Positions 43,970 through 52,266 of a stretch of DNA of 64,000 nucleotides are shown here, in pieces. The stretch covers positions 124,001 to 188,000 of the forward strand of contig NZ_LZRD01000013.1 of the NCBI RefSeq assembly GCF_001687325.1, in the 5' to 3' direction. The notes under the pieces are model-generated. The model saw only the letters and a list, made by a program, of their open reading frames with translations, was not told where the DNA came from and ran no database searches. A program made the position numbers and the translations under genes. This DNA is from Streptomyces sp. PTY087I2. Its GTDB lineage: Bacteria; Actinomycetota; Actinomycetes; Streptomycetales; Streptomycetaceae. Position 1 is the first letter of the stretch; each line of letters starts with the position of its first letter.

Positions 43970-44662
43970 TCAGGCGCGGGTGGCCCGGTGCAGGGCCACC
44001 ACGCCGCCGGTCAGGTTGCGCCAGGCGACGTTCGACCAGCCCGCCTTCTGGAGCAGTGCGGCGAGGGCGGGCTGGTCGGGCCAGTCGCGGATGGACTCGG
44101 CGAGGTAGACGTACGCGTCCGGGTTGGACGAGACCGCGCGGGCGGCCGGCGGGATCGCCCGCATCAGGTACTCCGTGTAGACCGTGCGGAACGGGGTCCA
44201 GGTCGGCTGGGAGAACTCGCAGATCACGACCCGGCCGCCGGGCTTCGTCACCCGGTACAGCTCGCGCAGCGCGACCTCGGTGTCCTGGATGTTGCGCAGC
44301 CCGAAGGAGATCGTGACGGTGTCGAACGTCTCATCCTTGAACGGCAGCCGCATACCGTCGCCCGCCGTGAACGGCATCCACGGGTGGCGTTCCTTGCCGA
44401 CCTTGAGCATGCCGAGCGAGAAGTCGCACGGTACGACGTAGGCGCCCGCCTTCACGAAGGGCTGCGAGGAGGTCGCCGTACCGGCCGCCAGGTCGAGGAT
44501 CTTCTGCGCGGGGCGGGCGTCGACCGCCGCCGCGACCGCCTTGCGCCACAGCCGGGCCTGGCCGAGCGAGATCACGTCGTTGGTCAGGTCGTAGTTGGCC
44601 GCCACACCGTCGAACATCGAGGCGACTTCGTGCGGCTGCTTTTCCAGGGAGGCTCGGGTCAC
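43970..44662 (-). CDS. menG: Demethylmenaquinone methyltransferase
   Basis: This 230-residue SAM-dependent methyltransferase adds the ring methyl group in the last step of menaquinone synthesis. UbiE/MenG signatures are FDGVAANYDLTNDVISLGQARLWRK, the SAM loop LDLAAGTATSSQPF and FGLRNIQDTEVALRELYRVTKPGGR with the family PGG. The start is uncertain: GTG 44662 (VTRASLEKQPHEVASMF) fits the family, but GGAAGG lies directly against it; ATG 44674 is the alternative. It lies 30 bases after the TauD-like gene on the same strand. Confidence 0.92.
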   Translation of the reverse strand: MTRASLEKQPHEVASMFDGVAANYDLTNDVISLGQARLWRKAVAAAVDARPAQKILDLAAGTATSSQPFVKAGAYVVPCDFSLGMLKVGKERHPWMPFTAGDGMRLPFKDETFDTVTISFGLRNIQDTEVALRELYRVTKPGGRVVICEFSQPTWTPFRTVYTEYLMRAIPPAARAVSSNPDAYVYLAESIRDWPDQPALAALLQKAGWSNVAWRNLTGGVVALHRATRA

Positions 44663-44692
44663 CCTTCCATTCAAGCAGCCGCGCCACCGCGA

Positions 44693-45616
44693 TCAGTGAG
44701 GGCGGTCGCCCGCGATGGCCACGCGCTCCGCGACCCGGCGGTGCGGGGCGTAGTCGTTGACCGCGTAGTGCTGGGTGGCCCGGTTGTCCCAGAACGCGAC
44801 ATCGCCCGCCCGCCAGGAGAACCGCACCTGGAACTCCGGGGCGTGCGCCTGCTGGAACAGCAGCCGCAGCAGCCGGTCGCTCTCCTCCTGCGCGAACCCG
44901 ACGATCCGCGTGGTGAACGAGGCGTTGACGAAGATCGTGCGGCGGCCGGTGACCGGATGCCGGCGCACCACGGGGTGCTCGACCGGCGGGAACTCCTCCT
45001 GGTGCGCCGCCAGCTGCTCCGGCGAATAGAAGCGGGCGAACCCGGGGATGAAGTCGTGCACCGCACGCGCCCCCTCGATGCGCTCCTTCACCTCCTCGGG
45101 CAGGTTGTCGTACGCCGCCGCCATGTCCGCCCACAGCGTGTCCCCGCCCACCGGAGGCACCTCGCGCAGCTGGAGGACCGCGCCGAGGGCGGGGCGCTCG
45201 CGGAAGGTGACGTCGGTGTGCCAGATGTTCTCAAAGGTGGGGACGGTGGTGCGGTCGAGCCGGGCCACCTCCGGGTCGTCGCCGGTGGCGAGCAGCGGGT
45301 TGGTCTCCAGCTCGCCCCAGAGCCCGGCGAACGCGCGCTGCTGCTGCGAGGTGAGGTGCTGGTCGCGGAAGAACAGCACCTTCCACTCCAGCAGCGCCCG
45401 GTCCAGCTCGGCGCGCACGGCCGCCTCCAGCGGGCGGGACAGGTCGACGCCGTGGATCTCCGCGCCGATCACCCGGCCGAGCGGGACCAGCCGGAAGCGC
45501 TCGTACGGGCGGTCGGCCCAGCCCTCCGGGACGCGGCGCAGCTCGCGCGGGCCCTCGTAGAGGCCGTCGGCGGGGATGCGGGCCTCGCGCAGGACGGGGG
45601 TCGTCGCGGTGGTCAT
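44693..45616 (-). CDS. TauD/TfdA family alpha-ketoglutarate-dependent sulfonate dioxygenase
   Basis: This 307-residue Fe(II)/2-oxoglutarate oxygenase has the metal ligands H133 and D135 in NIWHTDVTFRE and H283 in RATQHYAVND, with the 2-oxoglutarate arginine in RRVAERVAI. The family hydroxylates taurine or alkylsulfonates, releasing sulfite for cysteine synthesis. It lies 47 bases after the ABC ATPase gene, which makes it the last enzyme of a sulfonate-use operon. The exact sulfonate is not determined. Confidence 0.88.
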   Translation of the reverse strand: MTTATTPVLREARIPADGLYEGPRELRRVPEGWADRPYERFRLVPLGRVIGAEIHGVDLSRPLEAAVRAELDRALLEWKVLFFRDQHLTSQQQRAFAGLWGELETNPLLATGDDPEVARLDRTTVPTFENIWHTDVTFRERPALGAVLQLREVPPVGGDTLWADMAAAYDNLPEEVKERIEGARAVHDFIPGFARFYSPEQLAAHQEEFPPVEHPVVRRHPVTGRRTIFVNASFTTRIVGFAQEESDRLLRLLFQQAHAPEFQVRFSWRAGDVAFWDNRATQHYAVNDYAPHRRVAERVAIAGDRPH

Positions 45617-45663
45617 AGTCCTTCTCCTCTCGTTGTACGGGAATGTCGGCTTGTACGGGGGTG

Positions 45664-46482
45664 TCAGCTGGCCGCTTCGCGTACCGCTGTGCCGATCTCG
45701 GCGCGCAGCGCGGCGTACGCGGGCAGTCCGCGCAGTTCGTCGGGGTCGGCGCCGGTACGCGGCAGGTCGATGGGTACGTCCAGGGCGACGGTCCCCGGAC
45801 GGTTGGTGAGGACGATCGCGCGGGTGCCGAGGAAGACCGCCTCGTCGACGCTGTGGGTGACGAAGACCGACGTGGTCCCGGTCTCGGCGCTCACCGTGCG
45901 CAGGTCCTCCTGGAGCCGCTCCCGGGTCAGCGCGTCCAGCGCGGCGAACGGCTCGTCGAGCAGCAGGAGCCGCTTGCCGCCCGCCAGGGCCCGGGCGATG
46001 GCGACGCGCTGCTGCTGGCCGCCGGAGATCTGCCAGACGCGGCGGCCCGCCGTGTCCGCGAGCCCGACCCGCGCCAGCAACCCCGCGATCCGCTCCGGCC
46101 GTTCGGCCCGGGGCACGCCCGCGTACTTCAGCGCGAGGCCGATGTTGTCGCCGACCGTCCGCCAGGGGAAGAGGCGCGGCTGCTGGAACACGATGCCCGC
46201 CTGGTCGCCCGGTTCGGGGCGCTCCCCGAACACCTCGACCGCGCCTTCGGTGGCCTGCTCGAAGCCCGCGATCAGCCGCAGCAGGGTGCTCTTGCCGCAG
46301 CCGGAGGGGCCGACGAGGACCAGGAACTCACCGGCCGGGATGTCCAGGGAGAGCGGGCCGAGGGCGGTGACCGCGTCCGCGCCCCGGCCGTAGGAGTGCC
46401 GGACACCGGTCACGGAGACGACGGGGGCGGCTTCGTGTGCCGCCGGGGCCGGTGCCTTCTCCGTGTCAGGGGCTGACGGCAT
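45664..46482 (-). CDS. Sulfonate/taurine ABC transporter ATP-binding protein
   Basis: This 272-residue ATPase matches the SsuB/TauB branch: Walker A GPSGCGKSTLLRLIAGFE, Q-loop VFQQPRLFPWRTVGDNI, signature ISGGQQQRVAIARALA, Walker B LLLLDEPFAALDALTR and switch VTHSVDEAVFLGTRAIVL. The ATG at 46482 overlaps the upstream binding-protein gene by 17 bases. It energises uptake with the permease and lipoprotein genes upstream. Confidence 0.92.
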   Translation of the reverse strand: MPSAPDTEKAPAPAAHEAAPVVSVTGVRHSYGRGADAVTALGPLSLDIPAGEFLVLVGPSGCGKSTLLRLIAGFEQATEGAVEVFGERPEPGDQAGIVFQQPRLFPWRTVGDNIGLALKYAGVPRAERPERIAGLLARVGLADTAGRRVWQISGGQQQRVAIARALAGGKRLLLLDEPFAALDALTRERLQEDLRTVSAETGTTSVFVTHSVDEAVFLGTRAIVLTNRPGTVALDVPIDLPRTGADPDELRGLPAYAALRAEIGTAVREAAS

Positions 46483-47518
46483 CGCTGAGCCCTTCCGCGT
46501 GGACGGCCTTGCGCAGGGCCTCGATGTCCGGCGCCGCGTCGATCTGCTTCTGGTCGACGAGGAACTGCGCGGCGCTGTGCAGGTTGTCCGCCAGGCCGCC
46601 CACCTTGCCGGGGGTGCCGAGCCACTTGGCATCCGCCTGTTCGGCGGGCTTGAGGAAGATGCCCTGCTTCAGCTGGGAGCCTGCCTCGGCCGGGCTGATG
46701 CCGAGCTGCTTGCCGACCGCGGCCGACGCGGCGTCGGGGTCGTCGTGGATCAGGTCGAGCGCCCGCGCCTGGGCCTTGCGCCAGGCGGGCAGCACGTCGG
46801 GGTGGGCCTTGAGGAAGCGGGTGGCGGCGACCCCGAGGTCCAGGGTCGGCTTGCCGCCGGCGGCGAGTTCGCGGCTGGAGACGATGACCTTGCCGGTCTT
46901 CTTCAGCTCCTCCAGCGTCGGCAGCCAGACGTACGTGGCGTCGATGTCGCCGCGCGTCCAGGCGGCCAGGATGTCCTGCGGCTCCAGGTCGAGGAGCTGG
47001 ACCTTCGAGGCGTCCACCCCGGCCTGGTCGAGCGCGGCGAGCAGGCTGTAGTGGGAGGTGGAGCTGAACGGGGTGGCGACCTTCTTGCCCTCCAGGTCCT
47101 TCACCGAGGAGACCTTGGAACCGTTACGGGCGACGAGCGCCTCGTTGTCCCCGGCGACGTCGAGCACCCACGTGACCTCGTACGGGATGTTCAGCGGCGC
47201 GGAGAGCCCCCGGGCCACCGGGCTGGAGCCGATGGCCGCGAGATCCACGGACCCGGCGACGAACGCGGTGTTGATGCTGGCACCCGAGTCGAACTTGGTC
47301 CACTTGATGTCGTAACCGGGCAGCGCCTTCTCCAGCCAGCCCTTCTCCTTGACGATCAGGTCGCCGCTGGGGAACGCCTGGTAGGCGATGCGTATCGTCT
47401 TGCCGCCGTCGCCCCCGTCGCCGGAGCCGCCGCCCTTGCCGCACGCCGTCACCGCCAGCAGGGCGCCGAGGGTGACGGCGAGGAAGGTGAGGCGGAGCGG
47501 GCCGCGTGTTCGGGGCAT
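46466..47518 (-). CDS. Sulfonate/taurine-binding lipoprotein
   Basis: This 350-residue solute-binding protein has a lipoprotein signal with LLAVTAC and the lipidated Cys at residue 26. The mature domain fits the SsuA/TauA/NMT1 family: TIRIAYQAFPSGDLIVKEKGWL near the start, AFVAGSVDLAAIGSSPVARG and KDLEGKKVATPFSSTSHYSLLAALDQAG. It captures the sulfonate outside the membrane for the ABC importer. It lies between the permease and the ATPase genes. Confidence 0.9.
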   Translation of the reverse strand: MPRTRGPLRLTFLAVTLGALLAVTACGKGGGSGDGGDGGKTIRIAYQAFPSGDLIVKEKGWLEKALPGYDIKWTKFDSGASINTAFVAGSVDLAAIGSSPVARGLSAPLNIPYEVTWVLDVAGDNEALVARNGSKVSSVKDLEGKKVATPFSSTSHYSLLAALDQAGVDASKVQLLDLEPQDILAAWTRGDIDATYVWLPTLEELKKTGKVIVSSRELAAGGKPTLDLGVAATRFLKAHPDVLPAWRKAQARALDLIHDDPDAASAAVGKQLGISPAEAGSQLKQGIFLKPAEQADAKWLGTPGKVGGLADNLHSAAQFLVDQKQIDAAPDIEALRKAVHAEGLSDAVSP

Positions 47519-47573
47519 GTGCGTGTCCTTCGTACGGAAGTGGAGTGGGCGGGCGGAACGAGGAGTGGTCGGG

Positions 47574-48467
47574 TTACGCGTGGCTGCGCCACGGGGCGAG
47601 GCGGTCGGCCAGCAGGCGCAGGGCCGCGTCGATGAGCAGGCCGGAGACGCCGATGGCGAAGAGGCCGAGCACGACGGTGTCGGACTGGTTGTAGCGCTGG
47701 GCGTCCCGGATCAGGCCGCCGATGCCGGGCAGCCCGTTGACGGTCTCGGCGGCGACGACGGAGGAGTACGCGATGCCGAAGGCGAGCCGGACGCCGACCA
47801 GGATCTCGGGGAGCGCGGAGGGCAGGACGACGGAGGTGACGACCTGTCCGCGCCGGGCCCCGATCGCCCGGGCCGCCTCGACCAGGGCCGTCGGCGCGGA
47901 GGCCACGGCGGACGCGGTGGCGACGGCGACCGGCGGCATGGCGGCGATGGCGAGCAGCCACAGCTTGGGGGCCTCGTCGATGCCGAACCAGATGATCAGC
48001 AGGCTGAAGTAGGCGAGCGGGGGCAGGGTGCGCAGGAACGCCACCGCGGGCTCCAGCACCACCCGTACCCACGGCAGCGTCCCCATGAGGACGCCGAGCA
48101 CGAGCCCCGCGGCCACGCCCGCACCGGCCCCGACGAGGATCCGGCGCAGGCTGATCCCGAGGTGTTCGATCAGGGTGTGCCCCTGGTAGCCCCGGACGCC
48201 GTCGTGCGTGCCGGAGGTCTCCAGCAGCGCCCGCCACACGGCGGCGGGCGAGGGCACCAGCACCGGTGACCACAGCTGGAGCGCGGTCACCAGCTGCCAG
48301 CCGCCGAGCAGGACGGCGAGCGCGAGGACGCGCAGTCCGATGCGGCGCAGCAGGGCGGCGCGTTCGGGACGGCGCCGGCGGCGGCCGTCGCCCGCGTTCG
48401 GCGGGCCCGGGGGTACGGGAGCGGCGGCTTCGGCGGTCCGTTCCCGCAGGGACGGGGAGGTCGGCAT
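47574..48467 (-). CDS. Sulfonate/taurine ABC transporter permease
   Basis: This 297-residue permease has six membrane segments and the binding-protein-dependent motif EAARAIGARRGQVVTSVVLPSALPEILVGVRLAFG, typical of SsuC/TauC. The ATG at 48467 is the first substantial start after a 227-base leader that carries a Cys-containing peptide and competing hairpins. It is the first gene of the importer operon, followed by lipoprotein, ATPase and dioxygenase genes. Expression is probably raised when cysteine is scarce. Confidence 0.9.
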   Translation of the reverse strand: MPTSPSLRERTAEAAAPVPPGPPNAGDGRRRRRPERAALLRRIGLRVLALAVLLGGWQLVTALQLWSPVLVPSPAAVWRALLETSGTHDGVRGYQGHTLIEHLGISLRRILVGAGAGVAAGLVLGVLMGTLPWVRVVLEPAVAFLRTLPPLAYFSLLIIWFGIDEAPKLWLLAIAAMPPVAVATASAVASAPTALVEAARAIGARRGQVVTSVVLPSALPEILVGVRLAFGIAYSSVVAAETVNGLPGIGGLIRDAQRYNQSDTVVLGLFAIGVSGLLIDAALRLLADRLAPWRSHA

Positions 48468-48655
48468 GGAGGGGTCTCCGGGGTCATGGAGCCTCGCCGA
48501 CCTGACGGGAAGCGGGAGGCGGCAGGAGGCAGGCCGGGAGGACGGGAGGACACACGAGGGGGCGGCACGGAGCACGCGGGGACGCGGGACGCGAGGGACG
48601 ACGGGACCCGGAGAGGGATCAGGCGCGAAGGACGCGGATACCGGGGACGCGCGCA

Positions 48656-48696
48656 GGCATCACGTGGGCATCGCGGAGGATGCCGCGGCCGGCATC
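48656..48696 (-). promoter_or_regulatory. Possible attenuator with mutually exclusive hairpins
   Basis: On the minus-strand RNA, segment A (GATGCCG, 48690-48696, overlapping the leader-peptide stop codon) can pair over 7 bp with CGGCATC (48679-48685). The same segment can instead pair over 6 bp with GATGCC at 48667-48672, and another GATGCC lies at 48656-48661. The pairings exclude one another, as in amino-acid attenuators. There is no T-run, so the outcome could be Rho-dependent or translational. Confidence 0.5.
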
Positions 48697-48766
48697 AACA
48701 GGATGCGCTGGAGACGCGGCAGAGATCGATGTGGAGGCACTCCACCAGAAAACGATCGACTGTCAC
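48695..48766 (-). CDS. Cys-containing leader peptide of the sulfonate operon
   Basis: A short minus-strand frame ends ECLHIDLCRVSSASC followed by TGA. Peptides of the form HxDLCRxxSAxC are a recurrent kind of leader before actinomycete sulfur-assimilation genes. Three of the last fourteen codons are for Cys (UGC, UGC, UGU). I give the 23-residue version from GTG 48766; GTG 48745 would give 16 residues. Neither has a strong ribosome site. It lies 228 bases before the permease start. Its job is probably to sense charged tRNA-Cys by ribosome stalling. Confidence 0.72.
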   Translation of the reverse strand: MTVDRFLVECLHIDLCRVSSASC

Positions 48767-48970
48767 GGGCGCTGTTCTAGCACAGCGCTTCGAGCGGACA
48801 CCAGGCCTCACCAGGGAGTGAGACGCCCCCGGACCGATACGTGGACGGGGCGACAGCCCCGTGGGCGGACGGCGCACACACCGTCTCGAACCTTTCTTCA
48901 CTCCTCTTCAACCTTTTCGGCACACGGGTGCTCTGTAACGGGTGGGGGTCGAGGAGAGAGGGGAGGGCGG

Positions 48971-49504
48971 ATGCCGGCAGGGGCTCAGCCCGCCATGGCG
49001 GACGGCGAGCGCGCCGCGTTCGAGGCGTACGCCAGGACCGGGCAGCGCCGGCTGTACCGGACGGCCTACCTGCTGTGCGGAGACACCGAGGGTGCGCAGG
49101 ACCTGACGCAGACGACGCTCGCCAAGCTGTTCCAGCACTGGCGCAGGGCGAGCCGGGCGGACAACCTCGACGCCTACGCCAAGACCGTCCTGGTGCGCAC
49201 CTTCGTGGCCGAACGCCGCCGCTCCGTACGGGATCTGCTCGCCCACAACCGCAACGCGCCCCGCCCGCACCCCAATCCCGCGCCGGGCGCCGACCTCCGG
49301 GTCACCCTGCTCGGCCTCCTCGCCGAACTCCCGCCCCGGGCACGGGCGATGGTCGTCCTGCGCTACTGGGACGACCTGAGCGTGGAGACCGTGGCGTCAC
49401 TGCTGCGGTGCAGCGAGTCCACGGTGAAGAGCCAGTGCTCGCGTTCGCTCGTCCGCCTGCGCGCCCGGATGGGCGACGTCCAGCTCTACTCCACCGGAAG
49501 CTGA
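48971..49504 (+). CDS. SigE-family ECF RNA polymerase sigma factor
   Basis: This 177-residue protein is a short sigma-70 family factor of the actinomycete SigE-like group. Region 2 is seen in RLYRTAYLLCGDTEGAQDLTQTTLAKLFQHW, and region 4 in LGLLAELPPRARAMVVLRYWDDLSVETVASLL followed by CSESTVKSQCSRSLVRLRARM. The ATG at 48971 follows GGAGGG. It is followed within 10 bases by a membrane protein gene and then a metzincin-like gene, so the three probably form one operon. The second protein may act as its regulator. Confidence 0.92.
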   Translation: MPAGAQPAMADGERAAFEAYARTGQRRLYRTAYLLCGDTEGAQDLTQTTLAKLFQHWRRASRADNLDAYAKTVLVRTFVAERRRSVRDLLAHNRNAPRPHPNPAPGADLRVTLLGLLAELPPRARAMVVLRYWDDLSVETVASLLRCSESTVKSQCSRSLVRLRARMGDVQLYSTGS

Positions 49505-49513
49505 GGGCCGGCC

Positions 49514-50446
49514 ATGACCCCTGAACCGCGCAAGCACCTGCCGCCGCCCCGGACGCGTGACGAAGAACGGTCCCGGGACGAGGAGTTGTTCCGCGATGCC
49601 CTGCACCGGACCGTCGGCGCCCTGTCCCTCCAGCCCGATCTGGTGTCGGACGCCGTCCGGGAGGGCCACCGGCGGCGGGCCAGGAGCCGGGGGTACGCGG
49701 TCGCGGGCGCGTTCGTCGCGGTGACGGCGCTGACCCTGGGCCTCTCCGTGCTCGGCCCCTTGCTGCTGTCGGGCCCGGACCCGGAGCCCGTACCGCCCGC
49801 CGGACCGTCCCTCTCCCTGTCCGCCACCCCGCCCACCTCGTCCCCCCGACGTACGGAGCAGTCCCCCGACATGCCGAGCACCACCGCCACCCCCGTGCCG
49901 ACGGAGTCCGCACCCCCCGGGCCGCCCGCGCCCTCCCTCTCCGTCCCGCCCGGGCTCGGCCCCGAGGAGGCGCAGCGCCTGGAGGAGTTCCGGCAGCGGG
50001 CGGCCCGGGCCCTGGACGCCCTGCTGCCCGCGTCGGTCGGGGCCGTACGACCGGCCGGCGACGATCCGGGGAGCTACGCGGGGCGGCGCGGCGACGTCGT
50101 GCACGCGGTGCGCCTGTCGGTGCGCCCGGATCCGGGGAGCCCCGAGCCCGCCTGCCGGGACATCCCGGAGAAGGGGCTGACCTGCGAGGCGGTCACCCTG
50201 GACGACGGCACCCCCGCCCGGGCCCACCGGCGGACCCTCGCGGACCGGGCGGTCACGGAGGTCTCCCTCCACTACCGGTCCGGCCGCAGCACGGTGGTGC
50301 TGTCGGTGTCGCCCGCGCGGTCCGGGGCGGGCGGCACACCTGTCACCGCCGGGGACCTCGTCCGGGTCGCCGAGAGCCCGCGGTTCCGGGAGCTGATGAC
50401 GTACGCCGACGAGAACCCGCTGGCGTGGGGCGGGGCCGCCTCGTGA
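49514..50446 (+). CDS. Single-pass membrane protein, possible anti-sigma partner
   Basis: This 310-residue protein has a charged N-terminal region of about 55 residues (RDEELFRDALHRTVGALSLQPDLVSDAVREGHRRR), one membrane helix (YAVAGAFVAVTALTLGLSVLGPLLL), a Pro/Ser/Thr-rich linker and an extracellular domain from about residue 150. This layout is common for proteins encoded next to SigE-like sigma factors, where the inside part binds the sigma factor. I see no zinc-binding HxxxCxxC anti-sigma motif. The stop overlaps the next start as GTGA. Confidence 0.7.
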   Translation: MTPEPRKHLPPPRTRDEERSRDEELFRDALHRTVGALSLQPDLVSDAVREGHRRRARSRGYAVAGAFVAVTALTLGLSVLGPLLLSGPDPEPVPPAGPSLSLSATPPTSSPRRTEQSPDMPSTTATPVPTESAPPGPPAPSLSVPPGLGPEEAQRLEEFRQRAARALDALLPASVGAVRPAGDDPGSYAGRRGDVVHAVRLSVRPDPGSPEPACRDIPEKGLTCEAVTLDDGTPARAHRRTLADRAVTEVSLHYRSGRSTVVLSVSPARSGAGGTPVTAGDLVRVAESPRFRELMTYADENPLAWGGAAS

Positions 50447-51549
50447 CGCGCCGCCGCACGACCGGCACGCTGCCGCCCGCGTACGGGGAGCCGGTGCGCG
50501 ACGAGGACACGTTCCGGCTGCGGTTGCCGCCGCCCCGGGCCGCGGGGGACATGGGCAACGGCTCGCCGCCCGCGCCCCGTTCGGGCTCCCGCGCCGGGTC
50601 CGGGTCTGGGTCCAGGCCCCTTTCGGGCTCCCGGTCCGGATCCCGGCCCGGGTCCGGGTCCAGGTCCGCTTCCGAGCCCAGGTCCCGGTCCCGATCGGCG
50701 GCACGGTCGCGGGTGCGACGGCGGCAGCGGAACCGGCGGCGGGTTCTCTCGCTGACCGTGCTGGTGCTCGCTGCGGTGGCGGGCGCGGCGCTCCTCGTCG
50801 GCCGCCCCTGGCTGGACGAGGGCGGCCCGGCCGATGCGGCCCCCGCCCAGGCGGGCGGACCGGACAACGCGTCCGAGCCGCTGGAGGACGCCCCCGCGCC
50901 CACATCCCCGCCGACCCCGACGCCGTCCGCCTCGGCCGATGGGGACGCGTCCCGGGAACGGGAAGACGACGCCCTCGGCCCCGAGGACATCCCCGCCTCG
51001 GGTCCCGGCACCTTCACCGTGGCCCGCGCGGGCGTCACGTCGAAGGGCAGGGGCAGCGCCTACCGGGTCGAGGTGGAGAACGGCATCGGCGTCGACCCCG
51101 ACCGGGCCGCCGAGGACATCGCCGCGATCCTGGCCGACCCGCGCGGCTGGAGCCACGGCGGCGAGCGCTCGTTCCGCCAGGTCGCCGACGGCTCGGCCGG
51201 GCTGGTGATCCGCATCGCCACCCCGGCGACCACGGACCGGATGTGCGGCGCGTACGGCCTGAACACGCGCGGCGAGGTCAACTGCCGGGGCGGCGAGAAG
51301 GTGATGGTCAACCTGAAGCGCTGGCAGCTGGGTTCACCGCAGTTCGACGGGCCCGTCTCCGAGTACCGGGCGCTGATCGTGAACCACGAGGTCGGCCACT
51401 GGCTGGGGCGCGGCCATGAGACCTGCCCGGGGAAGGGGCGTCCCGCGCCCGCGATGATGCAGCAGATCAACGGGCTGAAGGGCTGCGTCGCCAACGCCTG
51501 GCCGTACGACGCGAAGGGACGCTACCTGGGCGGCCCGAAGGTGCCCTGA
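50443..51549 (+). CDS. DUF3152 membrane-anchored metzincin-like protein
   Basis: This 368-residue protein has a basic, Arg/Ser/Gly-rich cytoplasmic part with repeated SGSRSGSRPG units, one membrane helix (VLSLTVLVLAAVAGAALLVG), a Pro-rich spacer and a C-terminal DUF3152 domain from about residue 190. That domain contains HEVGHWLGRGH at about 315-325, the HExxHxxGxxH zinc-protease motif, and a methionine pair (PAMMQQ) that could be the Met-turn. GTG 50443 overlaps the upstream stop. The protein is probably an outside-facing metalloprotease; activity is not proven. Confidence 0.82.
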   Translation: MTRRRTTGTLPPAYGEPVRDEDTFRLRLPPPRAAGDMGNGSPPAPRSGSRAGSGSGSRPLSGSRSGSRPGSGSRSASEPRSRSRSAARSRVRRRQRNRRRVLSLTVLVLAAVAGAALLVGRPWLDEGGPADAAPAQAGGPDNASEPLEDAPAPTSPPTPTPSASADGDASREREDDALGPEDIPASGPGTFTVARAGVTSKGRGSAYRVEVENGIGVDPDRAAEDIAAILADPRGWSHGGERSFRQVADGSAGLVIRIATPATTDRMCGAYGLNTRGEVNCRGGEKVMVNLKRWQLGSPQFDGPVSEYRALIVNHEVGHWLGRGHETCPGKGRPAPAMMQQINGLKGCVANAWPYDAKGRYLGGPKVP

Positions 51550-51569
51550 CGACCACGGGGGCTCCGGTC

Positions 51570-52259
51570 TCAGCGGGCGCGGTGCACGAGCCGCCCCGCG
51601 AGCACGGTCGCCACGCAGGGCCAGGGCCCGCCCCCGTACAGCGCCGCCTCGTCGGGCACATCGAAGACCGCGAGGTCGGCCCGGCCGCCCACGGTCAGCG
51701 GTCCGTGCGCCGTACGCGCCAGATCGCCGCCCGCCGCGAAGGGATCCAGGTCCGGCACCCCTTCCCGTACGGGCAAAAGCTCCCCGGGCTCCTCCCGTAC
51801 GGGCACGGGCGCCGGCGCGGCCTGGACGACCAGCCCCGACCGGGCGACGGCCGTGCGCAGCGCCGGGTCGTCCGCGCCGAACGGGCCCGCCACCTGCGTG
51901 GTGCCGTGGCGCAGCATCCGCTGGAGCCCGCGCCGTACGCTGCCGGCCCGCCGGGTCGCGTCCATCGTCATCGCCAGCCGCTCGAATTCCTCGCCCCAGA
52001 GCGGGAGTTCGCCCAGCTCGTCGGCCTCGCGCGGGTCCGGGTGGTAGCAGCGGGTGAGCAGCTCCCGGGCCCGGTCCTGGCGGAGTCCGGGCGTGAGGAG
52101 GCCGGGCCAGCGGCGGACCCGGGCGGCCGGGTGCGCGGCGGCGACCTCCTCGTACGGGCCGAGAGCGGCGATCCGGTCGCCGTCCACCGCGACCGCACCG
52201 TCCGCGACGGCCGCCGCGCCCACCGGAAGGACCAGGGGCGCGGCATGAATCGTCAACAT
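51570..52259 (-). CDS. Amidohydrolase-like protein lacking the usual metal site
   Basis: This 229-residue protein begins and ends like a metal-dependent amidohydrolase of the imidazolonepropionase type: VAVDGDRIAALGPYEEV then WPGLLTPGL at the start, and GPLTVGGRADLAVFDVPDEAALYGG at the end. The middle barrel is short, and the HxH and later His/Asp metal ligands are absent. It starts 7 bases after the mqnC stop, so it should be cotranscribed. It may be a degenerate partner or structural protein; a catalytic role in the futalosine route is only a possibility. Confidence 0.7.
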   Translation of the reverse strand: MLTIHAAPLVLPVGAAAVADGAVAVDGDRIAALGPYEEVAAAHPAARVRRWPGLLTPGLRQDRARELLTRCYHPDPREADELGELPLWGEEFERLAMTMDATRRAGSVRRGLQRMLRHGTTQVAGPFGADDPALRTAVARSGLVVQAAPAPVPVREEPGELLPVREGVPDLDPFAAGGDLARTAHGPLTVGGRADLAVFDVPDEAALYGGGPWPCVATVLAGRLVHRAR

Positions 52260-52266
52260 GGATACG

